DNA of 35,952 bases from Gammaproteobacteria bacterium (GCA_011523765.1 WTGA01000052.1:1-35952); one strand, 5' to 3'. Numbered from the stretch's first letter, positions 25,976 to 34,227 are shown. Numbers and translations are program-made. The notes: generated from the letters alone by a model not told the origin.

Positions 25976-27268
25976 ATGCTTTCGGCAACTCCATCGCGCT
26001 GTCTGGCCACCCTGGTGGCTTCCCCCGGTTCCCGGCAGGGAAAGACCGTCCTGACCGCGGCACTTGCCCGGCGCTATTTCCGGGCAGGCAGGCGGGTGCA
26101 GGTTTTCAAGATTGGACCGGACTATCTCGATCCGACCATTTTGCAATCTGCCTCCGGGCAGGCCGTCTACAACCTGGACCTGTGGATGATGGGCAAAGAT
26201 CATTGCCGGACACTGCTGTGCCAGGGGGCGGCCCGCAACGATATCGTTCTGGTGGAAAGCATGATGGGGCTGCATGACCATGAACCCAGCAATGCCCGAC
26301 TGGCAAGGTTGTTCAACCTGCCGGTGACCCTGGTTCTCAACGTGGCCAAATTCGCCCAGACTGCTGCCGCTGTCGTCGAGGGGATGGAAAAATACGGCCC
26401 GGGAGTCTCCGTTGACCAGGTCATTGGCAACCGTGTTGGCAGCAACAACCACGACCGTCTGATGCATGAAGCGATCGGGGAGCGCTACACCGGCAGTATT
26501 CGCCGGGATGACCGCATGATCTTGCCCGAAAGGCACCTGGGGTTGGTGCAGGGCCCTGAACACCGGGACCTGGACCACCGGCTCGATGACATGGCATCGG
26601 CACTGGGTGAGTTCGGCATCGATCCCGGCCTGCGGGAGGTATCCTTTTCCCCGGGGAGCCCGGCCCTGCCGCCGGAACCCCGCCTTGCCGGAAAAACCAT
26701 CGCCATCGCCAAAGATGCGGCGTTCAGCTTTATCTATCCCGCGAATATCGATCTGTTGAAATCCATGGGTGCGAGTACGGTCTGTTTTTCGCCGCTGGCC
26801 AATGATCCGGTCCCCTCCTGTGATGCGCTCTGGATCCCTGGCGGATATCCGGAACTGCATCTGGGCAGGCTTACACGGGCTGATGTGACCCGCCAAAGCA
26901 TGCAGGAATTCCAGGGCTCCGGAAAACCGATCCTGGCAGAATGCGGCGGCATGATGGCTTTATGCAACCGCATCACCGCCCGGACCGGAGAAAAGGGGGA
27001 TGGATTTGCCCTGCTGGATGCCGAATGCACCCTGCAATCCGGGTTTCAGAGCGTTGGGCTGCAGTGCGTGGATTATGGCCAGGGGGAAATCCGGGGCCAC
27101 TCCTTTCATCACTCCGTGGTTCACCTGAAGTCGGCACCTTCGCGGTTTTGTACCCGGCAAAATGGAGAACGGGGCGAAGCGGTCATCCAATGCGGCAAAA
27201 CAACCCTGACCTACCTGCACCATTACTTCCCCTCGAACCCGAAAGCTGTTGCGGCGCTGCTGGCCTGA
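25976..27268 (+). CDS. cobB: Cobyrinic/hydrogenobyrinic acid a,c-diamide synthase CobB (CbiA type)
   Basis: CobB amidates the a and c side chains using glutamine and ATP. The 430-residue product has an N-terminal dethiobiotin-synthetase-like ATPase (LVASPGSRQGKTVLTAAL with the P-loop lysine; then VFKIGPDYLDPTIL). A C-terminal class I glutamine amidotransferase domain follows, with the nucleophile segment ILAECGGMMALC and the later HSFHHS. The frame is open to a TTG at 25904. The conserved start follows the ATG at 25976, which I choose although its ribosome binding site is poor. It is divergent from the transporter gene. In the aerobic route its product is the substrate of CobN, encoded at the other end of the split cluster. 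Confidence 0.95.
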   Translation: MLSATPSRCLATLVASPGSRQGKTVLTAALARRYFRAGRRVQVFKIGPDYLDPTILQSASGQAVYNLDLWMMGKDHCRTLLCQGAARNDIVLVESMMGLHDHEPSNARLARLFNLPVTLVLNVAKFAQTAAAVVEGMEKYGPGVSVDQVIGNRVGSNNHDRLMHEAIGERYTGSIRRDDRMILPERHLGLVQGPEHRDLDHRLDDMASALGEFGIDPGLREVSFSPGSPALPPEPRLAGKTIAIAKDAAFSFIYPANIDLLKSMGASTVCFSPLANDPVPSCDALWIPGGYPELHLGRLTRADVTRQSMQEFQGSGKPILAECGGMMALCNRITARTGEKGDGFALLDAECTLQSGFQSVGLQCVDYGQGEIRGHSFHHSVVHLKSAPSRFCTRQNGERGEAVIQCGKTTLTYLHHYFPSNPKAVAALLA

Positions 27269-27805
27269 TGCGGGTGGCCAGGGAACTGCCGGGAGGTCCG
27301 GCGGTGGTGCTCGCCAGTCCATGGCCGTCGGGGCCGAACGCAACGCCTGTTTGATCGCGAAATTTCCGGAAACGGTTCGTCCAACACACGGCTCGAATAG
27401 CAGGCCGGGCGGTTTCGGACGGTCTTCGAGCACGAGGACACGGGTCCGCAGAACTTTGTATTTGACAAGCAGGGAAATATCTGGCTTATTCAACGCATGA
27501 CGGTGGCTTCGGTCATCCGGTGCTTGTTCTGTGGGACCGGTTGCAATACCGATGCCGGTGATGGAACCGAACGGGGATTCGCTGGGTTGCGATGGAGAAC
27601 CGGTCGACTCTCCGAAACCGCCATTGAGTGCGTTCAGGCTGATTTTCAACCTGCGCGGACCCATGCAGGGCGTGACTCAGGAGGCAGCGCCGGAGTTCGA
27701 CAGTGATTCAGCAGGGGTATCGATGTCGGAACGGTATCCGAGCCGGAATCGCGAACGTTTTGAACAGAACCGACCATTTCAATCAACATAAAGAGGGGGA
27801 TTAGT
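27269..27805 (+). other. Stretch without a recognisable gene between cobB and the ABC importer
   Basis: About 540 bases. Several short frames are open on both strands, including a minus-strand frame from 27664 running back into cobB and two plus-strand frames of 69-86 codons. None has a family motif or good ribosome binding site, and the overlapping open frames look like GC-rich chance. The 3' part must hold the promoter of the ABC operon; no clear sigma-70 pair stands out. A GAGGGGG ribosome binding site for proX lies at 27792-27798. Remains of a decayed gene are possible but I cannot identify one. Confidence 0.4.
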
Positions 27806-28762
27806 ATGAGAACCAACAAGACTTTCCGGGCACTGGTCGCCGCAGCGGCCGTGACGCTGTTTGTGCAGGCGCCTGCAGCATTTGCCCAGGCTGAATCCGA
27901 GGACCCGATCAAGATCACCTGGCACGACTGGACCGGGCAATTCATCACCGCCACGATGATTGGTGAAATTCTCAAGTCGATGGGCTACAACGTAGAATTT
28001 GTGCCCGCAGATTATATTGCGCAATTCGTTGGTCTGGAATCAGGTGATTTGCATGTTGCCGTGGAAATCTGGGAGACGACGGGCAAAGATGCGCTGGAAG
28101 CTTCGCTGGCGACCGGCAATACCGTTGATCTGGGTGAAACCGGAATGCATGCGATTGAAGAGTGGTGGTATCCGTTGTACATGAAGGAACAGTGCCCGGG
28201 ATTGCCGGATTGGACGGCACTGAATGACTGTGCGGAGGCATTCGGAACGCCTGAAACACTGCCGAAGGGACGCTACCTGGGGGGTCCGGTCACCTGGGGT
28301 GGCTACGATGACGAGCGCGCCGAGGCCCTGGGCCTGAACTACGAAGTGGTTCATGCCGGAACCGATGCCGCCCTGTTCGCAGAGATTGAGTCGGCATACC
28401 AGCGGCAGGCACCGATCCTGGCCTGGGTCTATGCCCCGCACTGGGCAACCGCCAAATATGAAGGCGAATGGGTCGATTTTCCCGTCTACACGGACGAATG
28501 CTACAAGGACCCTTCCTGGGGAGGCAATGCCGACATGGCGTATGATTGCGGCAAGCCCAGGGGCTGGATCAAGGCGGTAGGCTGGGCCGAGGGAGAGGCA
28601 AAATGGCCGAAGGCCTACCAGGCCATCCGCAACTTCACGATCGACAACGAGTTGATGAGTTCATTGATTGTCAAGGTCGATCTCGAGGGAATGTCTGTCG
28701 AAGAGGTTGTCGGAGAGTGGCTGAGAGACAATGAGGCCGTGTGGAAACCCTGGACGCAGTAA
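27806..28762 (+). CDS. proX: Periplasmic substrate-binding protein of a glycine betaine/proline-type ABC importer (ProX-like)
   Basis: The product has 318 residues with a typical Sec signal peptide (basic start, hydrophobic core, cut likely after AFAQA near residue 28). The mature part has the OpuAC/ProX fold signatures: ITWHDWTGQFITATMIGEIL, VPADYIAQFVGLESGDLHVAVEIW, and several aromatic residues (EEWWYPLY, VYAPHW, DPSWGG) of the sort that form the cage for quaternary ammonium ligands. The start is well set by GAGGGGG eight bases upstream. It is the first gene of an importer operon. Betaine, choline, proline betaine or a related compound are the likely ligands; which one cannot be said. Confidence 0.9.
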   Translation: MRTNKTFRALVAAAAVTLFVQAPAAFAQAESEDPIKITWHDWTGQFITATMIGEILKSMGYNVEFVPADYIAQFVGLESGDLHVAVEIWETTGKDALEASLATGNTVDLGETGMHAIEEWWYPLYMKEQCPGLPDWTALNDCAEAFGTPETLPKGRYLGGPVTWGGYDDERAEALGLNYEVVHAGTDAALFAEIESAYQRQAPILAWVYAPHWATAKYEGEWVDFPVYTDECYKDPSWGGNADMAYDCGKPRGWIKAVGWAEGEAKWPKAYQAIRNFTIDNELMSSLIVKVDLEGMSVEEVVGEWLRDNEAVWKPWTQ

Positions 28763-28786
28763 TTCCTGCTCCCGGTCGAACCGACT

Positions 28787-28824
28787 CCGCCGTGCCGGTG
28801 CCCGATATCGTGCCGGCACGGCGG
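28787..28824 (+). repeat. Perfect 12-bp inverted repeat between proX and proV
   Basis: CCGCCGTGCCGG at 28787-28798 is perfectly complementary to CCGGCACGGCGG at 28813-28824, with a 14-base loop. The stem is very GC-rich but has no T-run after it, so it is not a classic intrinsic terminator. It may protect the 3' end of the proX message or let only part of transcription pass. That would give more binding protein than ATPase, a common need in importer operons. Confidence 0.8.
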
Positions 28825-28863
28825 GTCTATCCTGACCTGCCCGCCTCATGACGTAATCGCACC

Positions 28864-29892
28864 GTGGCCAGACCGGAACCCATCCTCACCTGCGAGCACG
28901 TCTGGAAAATATTCGGTAAGAATGCTGAACGCATTTTCGATGGTGTCCCGTCGACATCGGAAATCACCAGTGAAGACCTCCGGGCGGCCTCGTTAATCGG
29001 CGCGGTCCGCGAAGCGACCATTGAGGTCGCAGAAGGTGAAATCTTTATCATCATGGGCCTGTCCGGTTCCGGAAAGTCCACCCTGCTTCGATGCCTGTCC
29101 CGCCTGATTGAACCGACGACGGGCGTGATTACTTTCGAGGGCGAGAATCTGCTCACGAAATCGGAAAAGGAAATGATTCAGATTCGTCGCCACAAGATGG
29201 GCATGGTGTTTCAGCATTTTGCGCTGATGCCTCACCTGACCGTACTCGGAAATGTTGCATTTCCTCTCGAAGTACAGGGTATCGACCGCAATTCGCGCCA
29301 TCAAAAAGCCCGTGAAGTCATTGATCTGGTGGGTCTTTCGGACCGCGAATCGTATTATCCGCGAGAACTGTCCGGCGGACAGCAGCAACGCGTCGGGATC
29401 GCACGGTCACTGGCCGTAGAACCCAAGATCTGGTTTCTGGACGAACCGTTTTCTGCCCTGGACCCCCTGATCCGGCGCGAAATGCAGGACGAGTTTCTGC
29501 GCATCCAGTCGGTTCTGAGCAAGACGATTGTTTTTATCACGCACGACTTCAACGAGGCGATCCGTCTTGCCGATCGCATTGCTATCATGAAGGACGGGGC
29601 CATTATCCAGGTCGGCACACCGGAAGAGCTCGTCCGGACACCCGCCGACAGTTATGTGGAAGAATTCACCAATGACCTGACCAAGTCGAAAGTCTTTACC
29701 GCCCGGTCAGTGATGGCCCCGAAAGACCCCTCCCTTCCCTCCGGCGGGAGCGTGCCCGATTCGATCAAGATCGAGGAAATCGCAGCCGAAATCGTGGCGT
29801 CGGAACAACCCTACGATGTCGTGGACGCACAAGGAAATATTGTCGGTCAGCTTGCGCGCGAAGCGGTCATTGACGTCCTGGTTGGCAACTGA
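28864..29892 (+). CDS. proV: ABC importer ATPase, glycine betaine/proline type (ProV-like)
   Basis: The product has 342 residues. Walker A GLSGSGKS, Q-loop VFQHFALMPH, signature LSGGQQQRVGIARSL, Walker B IWFLDEPFSALDP and the H-loop FITHDFNEA are all intact. An N-terminal extension of about 50 residues precedes the Walker A strand. The C-terminus carries a single CBS-like segment (DVVDAQGNIVGQLAREAVIDVL) rather than the usual pair. The tandem CBS domains of OpuA-type ATPases sense ionic strength; with only a remnant here, regulation may differ. The gene starts at a GTG about 100 bases after proX, past the hairpin, and ends 22 bases before the permease start. Confidence 0.92.
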   Translation: MARPEPILTCEHVWKIFGKNAERIFDGVPSTSEITSEDLRAASLIGAVREATIEVAEGEIFIIMGLSGSGKSTLLRCLSRLIEPTTGVITFEGENLLTKSEKEMIQIRRHKMGMVFQHFALMPHLTVLGNVAFPLEVQGIDRNSRHQKAREVIDLVGLSDRESYYPRELSGGQQQRVGIARSLAVEPKIWFLDEPFSALDPLIRREMQDEFLRIQSVLSKTIVFITHDFNEAIRLADRIAIMKDGAIIQVGTPEELVRTPADSYVEEFTNDLTKSKVFTARSVMAPKDPSLPSGGSVPDSIKIEEIAAEIVASEQPYDVVDAQGNIVGQLAREAVIDVLVGN

Positions 29893-29914
29893 CGTCAGCC
29901 ACCGTGCAGTTTCC

Positions 29915-31939
29915 ATGATCCCTGCGCACGCAATCGGGGTTTACCGGCGAAACAGCTGGCTTCTCGGTTGGGGGGGCGCGTTTGCGGTTGCAATCGTGGT
30001 GTGGCTGGGTGCCGACTGGTGGCAATGGGCGGTCAAGGCGCCCAAGGAACTTTCCTGGCATGTGGAAGCCCTTGGCAGCTGTACCAGCGTTCGCTACTGC
30101 GTGACCGGTTTCATGAAATGGATGCTGGGCAACGAAGCCTACCTGTTCCCGTGGACCTTCAAGGAATTTACCCGTGCGGTGGCTGCATGCATCGAGATGC
30201 CCTACCAGTTCATCCGTGCGTTGCTTTCAACCGGCTTCGAGATTCCTCTGGGCAACGGCGAAATCTGGAGCATTCCAGCGGTCTCCTGGATCGGCTTGAC
30301 CATCGTCACGGTCCTGTTCGCGTGGCGGATCAAGGACGGCATGCTGGCAGTGATCGTATTGCTCAGTTTTCTGTGCCTGGTGGGTTTCGGACAGTGGGAG
30401 AGTGCCACGGTTACGCTGGCTTCCATCATGGTTGCGGTGCCGATCGGGATCGTATTTGGCGTGGCACTGGGTATTCTGGGCTACCGGCACAAGCGGTTCG
30501 AGCAGGCCATCATGCCGGTGCTGGACCTGATGCAAACAGTTCCGATTTTTGCCTACCTGGTCCCGGTGTTGTTCATGTTCGGCTTCGGTCCGGTGTCGGC
30601 CATTACGGCCACGGTGATCTATGCGATGCCGCCGATGGTTCGAATTACGATACTTGCCCTGCATTCGGTTCCGTTCGAGATCAAGGAATTCGGAAAGATG
30701 GCCGGATGCAACCGCCGCCAGATCACCTGGAGGGTGTTGATACCGTCTGCAAAACCCGGCTTGATGGTCGGGGTCAACCAGGTCATCATGCTGTCGCTGA
30801 ACATGGTGATCATCGCATCCATGATCGGTGCCGGCGGCCTGGGATTCGATGTCCTGGCATCGCTCCGTCGTCAGGCGATCGGAGACGGGATTGAAGCCGG
30901 TGTGGCCATTACGCTGATCGCCATCGTGCTGGACCGTCTGTCCCAGGCCTGGGCGGTACGCGGTACCGCCCACCATCCATCCGAAACACCCCGCAACTGG
31001 TTCAACCAGTACCGCAACACGGCCTATGCCCTGGTCATTTTGCTGGCGACCACGGCCGCCGGATTTGTGGTCCCGTTTTTTTCGCAGTGGCCCGAGACCC
31101 TGGAGTTGACCACCGGGCAGTTCTGGAACGACCTGGTCAAGTGGATCAATATCAATTTCTTCGACCAGCTGGAAGCGTTCAAGGTGTTCATCCTGCTGAA
31201 TATCCTGAAGCCGGTCAAACTGTTCCTGCTTTCGCTTCCGTGGGTAGTGGTGCTGCTGTTTCTTGCAGTCGCGGGCCTGCAGCTCGGCGGGTGGCGGCTC
31301 GCGGTGCTGGTCGTTTCCCTTGCGCTGTTCATTTTGATCACCGGGCAATGGGAAAAGGCAATGATCACCGTTTACCTGTGCGGGATTTCGGTTGTCTTCG
31401 CCAGCCTGATCGGGATGACGGTGGGAGTGTTCGCCTCCCGCAACCCCGTGTTCAAGAAAATCGTCATTGTAAGTATCGATACCCTGCAGACGCTACCGAG
31501 CTTTGTTTATTTGCTGCCGGTCGTCATGCTGTTCCGTGTCGGGGACTTTTCCGCGATGGTGGCGGTGGTGCTGTATGCGCTGCCTCCGGCGATCCGCTAT
31601 ACCCTGTACGGGATCGAAAATATCCACGAATCCCTGGTCGAGGCCGCCAAGACGTCCGGGTGCACCAGGTGGCAGCTGCTCTCGAAAGTGCAGATCCGTC
31701 TGGCCTGGCCGGAAATCATGCTCGGTGTCAACCAGACGGTGATGTTCGCGCTGTCCATGCTGGTCATCACGGCATTGGTGGGCACGCGTGATCTGGGACA
31801 GGAAGTGTATATCGCACTGACCAAGGCGGATGTCGGCCGCGGGCTGGTAGCCGGGTTGTCCGTCGCATTCATCGCCATTATCACCGACCGCCTGATTTCC
31901 GCTGCCGCGCGTCGGCGAAAAGCGGCTCTTGGACTGTAG
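29915..31939 (+). CDS. proW: Double ABC permease of the glycine betaine/proline importer (tandem ProW-like)
   Basis: The product has 674 residues and two complete permease halves in one chain. Each half has a BPD_transp_1 domain with its EAA-type loop: EIKEFGKMAGCNRRQITWRVLIPSAKPGLMVG in the first and EAAKTSGCTRWQLLSKVQIRLAWPEIMLG in the second. The halves share matching motifs (DLMQTVPIFAYLVPV and DTLQTLPSFVYLLPV), so the gene arose by internal duplication. A single molecule could form the whole transmembrane channel with two ATPases. The frame opens at 29816 inside proV. The ATG at 29915 is the better start since the hydrophobic N-terminus follows it, although its ribosome binding site is weak. 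Confidence 0.92.
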   Translation: MIPAHAIGVYRRNSWLLGWGGAFAVAIVVWLGADWWQWAVKAPKELSWHVEALGSCTSVRYCVTGFMKWMLGNEAYLFPWTFKEFTRAVAACIEMPYQFIRALLSTGFEIPLGNGEIWSIPAVSWIGLTIVTVLFAWRIKDGMLAVIVLLSFLCLVGFGQWESATVTLASIMVAVPIGIVFGVALGILGYRHKRFEQAIMPVLDLMQTVPIFAYLVPVLFMFGFGPVSAITATVIYAMPPMVRITILALHSVPFEIKEFGKMAGCNRRQITWRVLIPSAKPGLMVGVNQVIMLSLNMVIIASMIGAGGLGFDVLASLRRQAIGDGIEAGVAITLIAIVLDRLSQAWAVRGTAHHPSETPRNWFNQYRNTAYALVILLATTAAGFVVPFFSQWPETLELTTGQFWNDLVKWININFFDQLEAFKVFILLNILKPVKLFLLSLPWVVVLLFLAVAGLQLGGWRLAVLVVSLALFILITGQWEKAMITVYLCGISVVFASLIGMTVGVFASRNPVFKKIVIVSIDTLQTLPSFVYLLPVVMLFRVGDFSAMVAVVLYALPPAIRYTLYGIENIHESLVEAAKTSGCTRWQLLSKVQIRLAWPEIMLGVNQTVMFALSMLVITALVGTRDLGQEVYIALTKADVGRGLVAGLSVAFIAIITDRLISAAARRRKAALGL

Positions 31940-31965
31940 GCAGTTTTATTTCCGGTACAAGGCCT

Positions 31966-31980
31966 GCCGGGATTCCCGGC
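31966..31980. terminator. Candidate bidirectional hairpin between convergent genes
   Basis: GCCGGGATTCCCGGC is a palindrome with a seven-base arm on each side, placed between the stops of proW and the cytochrome gene. No T-run follows on either strand, and the loop would be tight, so a terminator role is only a guess from position. Confidence 0.3.
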
Positions 31981-31989
31981 CAATGATGG

Positions 31990-32316
31990 CTACCTTGGAA
32001 GGCCGGACAGATGCGTGGCCAGGGCTTCGATCTCAGCTTCGTTCAGATTGGCAGCAATGGCCTTCATCAGCGATGTCTGGCCGTTGTTGCGCGCACCACT
32101 GCCGATATCCGTGATTTGCTGGACCAGATATCCCTTGTTTTGTCCTGCCAGCTTGGGGATGTTGTCGTTGATGGGCGACTTGGCATCCACGCCATGACAG
32201 GCAATGCATCCCTTGGTTCCGAACAGGTTGGCGCCGTCCTGGGCCTGGGCAGTGTGCAGGGAGATGGTGGCGGACAGCACGAGGGTTGCGCTGATCAGAA
32301 GAGGGGCATATTTCAT
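31990..32316 (-). CDS. Small periplasmic class I cytochrome c
   Basis: The product has 108 residues with a signal peptide (cut likely after HTAQA near residue 25). One haem-binding motif CIACH sits in TKGCIACHGVDAKS, and a later methionine (TSLMKAIAANL) probably gives the sixth ligand. The pattern IPKLAGQNKGYLVQQI and the ending ALATHLSGLPR are typical of small c5/c553-like electron carriers. The ATG at 32316 starts at the signal peptide; the open frame further upstream is ignored. It is the last of four genes on this strand, 55 bases after the SCO gene. Confidence 0.92.
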   Translation of the reverse strand: MKYAPLLISATLVLSATISLHTAQAQDGANLFGTKGCIACHGVDAKSPINDNIPKLAGQNKGYLVQQITDIGSGARNNGQTSLMKAIAANLNEAEIEALATHLSGLPR

Positions 32317-32371
32317 GGTCACTGTAATGGGTGGTTGATGGTTGTCGGTCCGGTTCCCGGTCCACAAGGGT

Positions 32372-33013
32372 TCAGGACACCTGGTGCATGTACTTGCGGA
32401 TGATATCCGCCATGCTCTGCGGGTTCAATATGGGGGGGAACAGTGTCGCCAGCTCGCCCTGTCCATTGAGCAGGTAGATATAGGAAGAATGGGAAACAAT
32501 CGGGTCATTGTTCCAATCCTCTCCGGCACGTTCCGGGCTCTGGTTGAAATTCGTATACACCGTTTCCAGTTGTCCGGCATTCCCGGTCAGGCCGATCATG
32601 CTCGGATGGTACTTTGGAAGTTCAGTCCTCATCACCTCGGGAGTATCCCGTTGCGGGTCAACGGTAATGATCAGCGGAGCCAGGTCATGGACCGAATCCC
32701 CCAGAAACCCCAGTGCCTTTCCGATCCGGTCCAGGGAGATCGGACACATGTTCCGGCAACTGGTATATCCGAAAAAAACCAGCATGTACTTGCCGGAATA
32801 ACTCCGGTTGGAAACCGGATGGCCGTTATGGTCGATGAGTTCAAACTCTCCCCGGACATCCAGGGGAAGGGGGTTTTCAAAAGAAGCAGTATCCGGTTCC
32901 ACGGCAACCCCCGGGTCCTCATGGGTTTCCGTGCCGTGTGCCCAAGCCATGGAAGTGCCCAGCAACATCGCTCCGAAAAGAAGACCGGTTGCGGCCGTTG
33001 TGACCGGTCGCAT
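32372..33013 (-). CDS. SCO1/SenC/PrrC-family thioredoxin-like copper protein
   Basis: The product has 213 residues. An N-terminal hydrophobic segment (signal peptide or anchor, ending near SMAWA) precedes a thioredoxin fold with FFGYTSCRNMCPISLDRIG. This is the CxxxCP copper-binding motif of SCO proteins. The distal histidine lies in IVSHSSYIYLLNGQG. SCO proteins deliver copper to the CuA site of cytochrome oxidase or act as thiol reductants. The start at 33013 is set by the signal peptide; the frame is open upstream only as a shadow of the neighbour. No oxidase genes are in the window, so the partner may be the adjacent cytochrome and secreted proteins. Confidence 0.92.
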   Translation of the reverse strand: MRPVTTAATGLLFGAMLLGTSMAWAHGTETHEDPGVAVEPDTASFENPLPLDVRGEFELIDHNGHPVSNRSYSGKYMLVFFGYTSCRNMCPISLDRIGKALGFLGDSVHDLAPLIITVDPQRDTPEVMRTELPKYHPSMIGLTGNAGQLETVYTNFNQSPERAGEDWNNDPIVSHSSYIYLLNGQGELATLFPPILNPQSMADIIRKYMHQVS

Positions 33014-33035
33014 CGTGTTTCCCGGATGCCGAAGA

Positions 33036-33572
33036 CTACTGGCTTCCAAAATACTCGGCGTCTTTCTCCGGGCCAAGGCCCAGATAGCCATCCCGTTCAA
33101 TGATCGCCTTGATTCGGGGGTCCTTCCGATACCATCTTTTGGCTTTCCTCGGCTTGCCGCCATAGGTGGCGGCCCAGGCCTTGTGAAAACGGGTGGCTTT
33201 TTGCCACTTTCCGCCCACGGCCCGCATTTTCTGGACCTGGAAAAACCGCACATTCTTGTGGGTGGTAAACAGGCCGTCCACCTGTATTTCCTGCCCGCAG
33301 AATCCATGCAGTTCTTCGGCCGCTCCGGTGAACAATGTCAGGTTCTTGGCGACAAGAATGACGCCCTGGTCTTCCGTTTTCAGCCCAAGCTGCCTGGATC
33401 CGGCTCCGCAGTTTTCCGGGCAGTCGCCCGTTAATTCGCAGGTGACGTCCACAACGACTCCCTTGAAAACACTTTTCTCTTCATTGGTGATCCCCCAGCT
33501 TTTTGCCGCCAGGGAGGTGTGCGCAAAAGAGAGCAGGCCCAGTACCACTGCCAGTTTGATCATCTGTTTCAT
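33036..33572 (-). CDS. Secreted Cys-containing protein of unknown function (paralogue of the next gene)
   Basis: The product has 178 residues with a clear signal peptide (cut after SLAA near residue 23). I do not recognise a named family. The mature part has VFKGVVVDVTCELTGDC followed by PENCGAGSRQLGLKT, then a beta-rich stretch (GVILVAKNLTLF, EIQVDGLFTTH) that suggests a small OB-like barrel. The C-terminal third is basic and rich in Lys, Arg, Trp and Tyr. A GxVxDxxC...C...GL pattern is shared with the protein encoded just upstream, so the two are probably distant paralogues. The ATG overlaps the upstream stop by four bases and has a GGGGAGG site. Binding of metal or haem by the cysteines is possible but only a guess. 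Confidence 0.75.
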   Translation of the reverse strand: MKQMIKLAVVLGLLSFAHTSLAAKSWGITNEEKSVFKGVVVDVTCELTGDCPENCGAGSRQLGLKTEDQGVILVAKNLTLFTGAAEELHGFCGQEIQVDGLFTTHKNVRFFQVQKMRAVGGKWQKATRFHKAWAATYGGKPRKAKRWYRKDPRIKAIIERDGYLGLGPEKDAEYFGSQ

Positions 33573-34033
33573 TTTGGATTTGCCTCCCCGGGAAGTATGC
33601 CGACAATTTTATGCGTTTCGTTGGTGACTCCCTTGTCCTCCGTGATCCGGTCAATCATGAGGTAATTGATTCCGTCCAGTACGTACGCCGTGCCTTCAGC
33701 CGTGATTTCATGGCTCTGGATATCCATCAGGGCTGAATTGGCCACACTGTCCGTATTGTCGCCGACCCCCAGGATCATGTAGATCGTTCCGTCATTCTTG
33801 TCCAGCAGCCCCACCGGAATTCCTCCTGCGGCACACCAGACGGCACACACGTGATGAGTGGTGCCGACAATGAAATCCGAAGCCCCCATGATCTGGGACA
33901 CATAACACCAGGTGTCCATCACCTCTCCGGTGACGGTTTTCTGTTCTCCCTGTGCCCCGAATGCCGGCCTGAAAAGCAGCAGCGCGGTGATGATGGCCAG
34001 GGCAAACAGGTTTTTCGTTGGATTGATCGACAT
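33569..34033 (-). CDS. Secreted small beta-rich protein of unknown function, first gene of the cytochrome/SCO operon
   Basis: The product has 154 residues. A signal peptide (hydrophobic core ALAIITALLLF, cut after FGA near residue 27) is followed by VTGEVMDTWCYVSQIMG, THHVCAVWCAAGGIPVGLL, and NDGTIYMILG. The later ITAEGTAYVLDGINYLMIDRI completes what looks like an OB-like barrel with three cysteines and a His pair that could bind metal. I do not recognise a named family. The start at 34033 has a strong AGGAGAAG site, so the longer frame to 34219 is rejected. The gene overlaps the next by four bases, and it leads a likely operon with the paralogue, the SCO protein and cytochrome c. A shared periplasmic redox or copper task is inferred from this context. 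Confidence 0.78.
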   Translation of the reverse strand: MSINPTKNLFALAIITALLLFRPAFGAQGEQKTVTGEVMDTWCYVSQIMGASDFIVGTTHHVCAVWCAAGGIPVGLLDKNDGTIYMILGVGDNTDSVANSALMDIQSHEITAEGTAYVLDGINYLMIDRITEDKGVTNETHKIVGILPGEANPK

Positions 34034-34160
34034 GTTCTTCTCCTGTTTTATAGTAGGTATTCGCTCACCAGATACATTCACAATGATCATTTCGGGTCCG
34101 CCCGGGGACTTCCACGGTCGGCCCGGATTCGGGCCGGTACAACGGCCCATTCCCTGTTTC

Positions 34161-34177
34161 ATTCCAGTGAATGGAAT
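34161..34177. promoter_or_regulatory. 17-base palindrome upstream of the cytochrome/SCO operon
   Basis: ATTCCAGTGAATGGAAT has six-base arms (ATTCCA/TGGAAT) around five bases. It lies about 130 bases upstream of the first gene, next to an AT-rich stretch (34178-34225) that could hold the promoter. It resembles a dimer operator, but no known regulator is assigned. Confidence 0.35.
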
Positions 34178-34227
34178 TTCCTGATTGTGTTGAATGAATT
34201 TTAATCTTAATTCAACCAAATTTCCCG

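Noticed and set aside
27497..27706. 69-codon plus-strand frame with a CLFCGTGC segment
   Set aside because: The Cys pair looked like a metal-binding motif, but the rest is low-complexity, Arg/Gly-rich and without a ribosome binding site.
30227..31348. Open minus-strand frame of 373 codons
   Set aside because: It is antisense to the double permease, and its product is a charged, His/Gln/Arg-rich sequence typical of the reverse strand of membrane protein genes.
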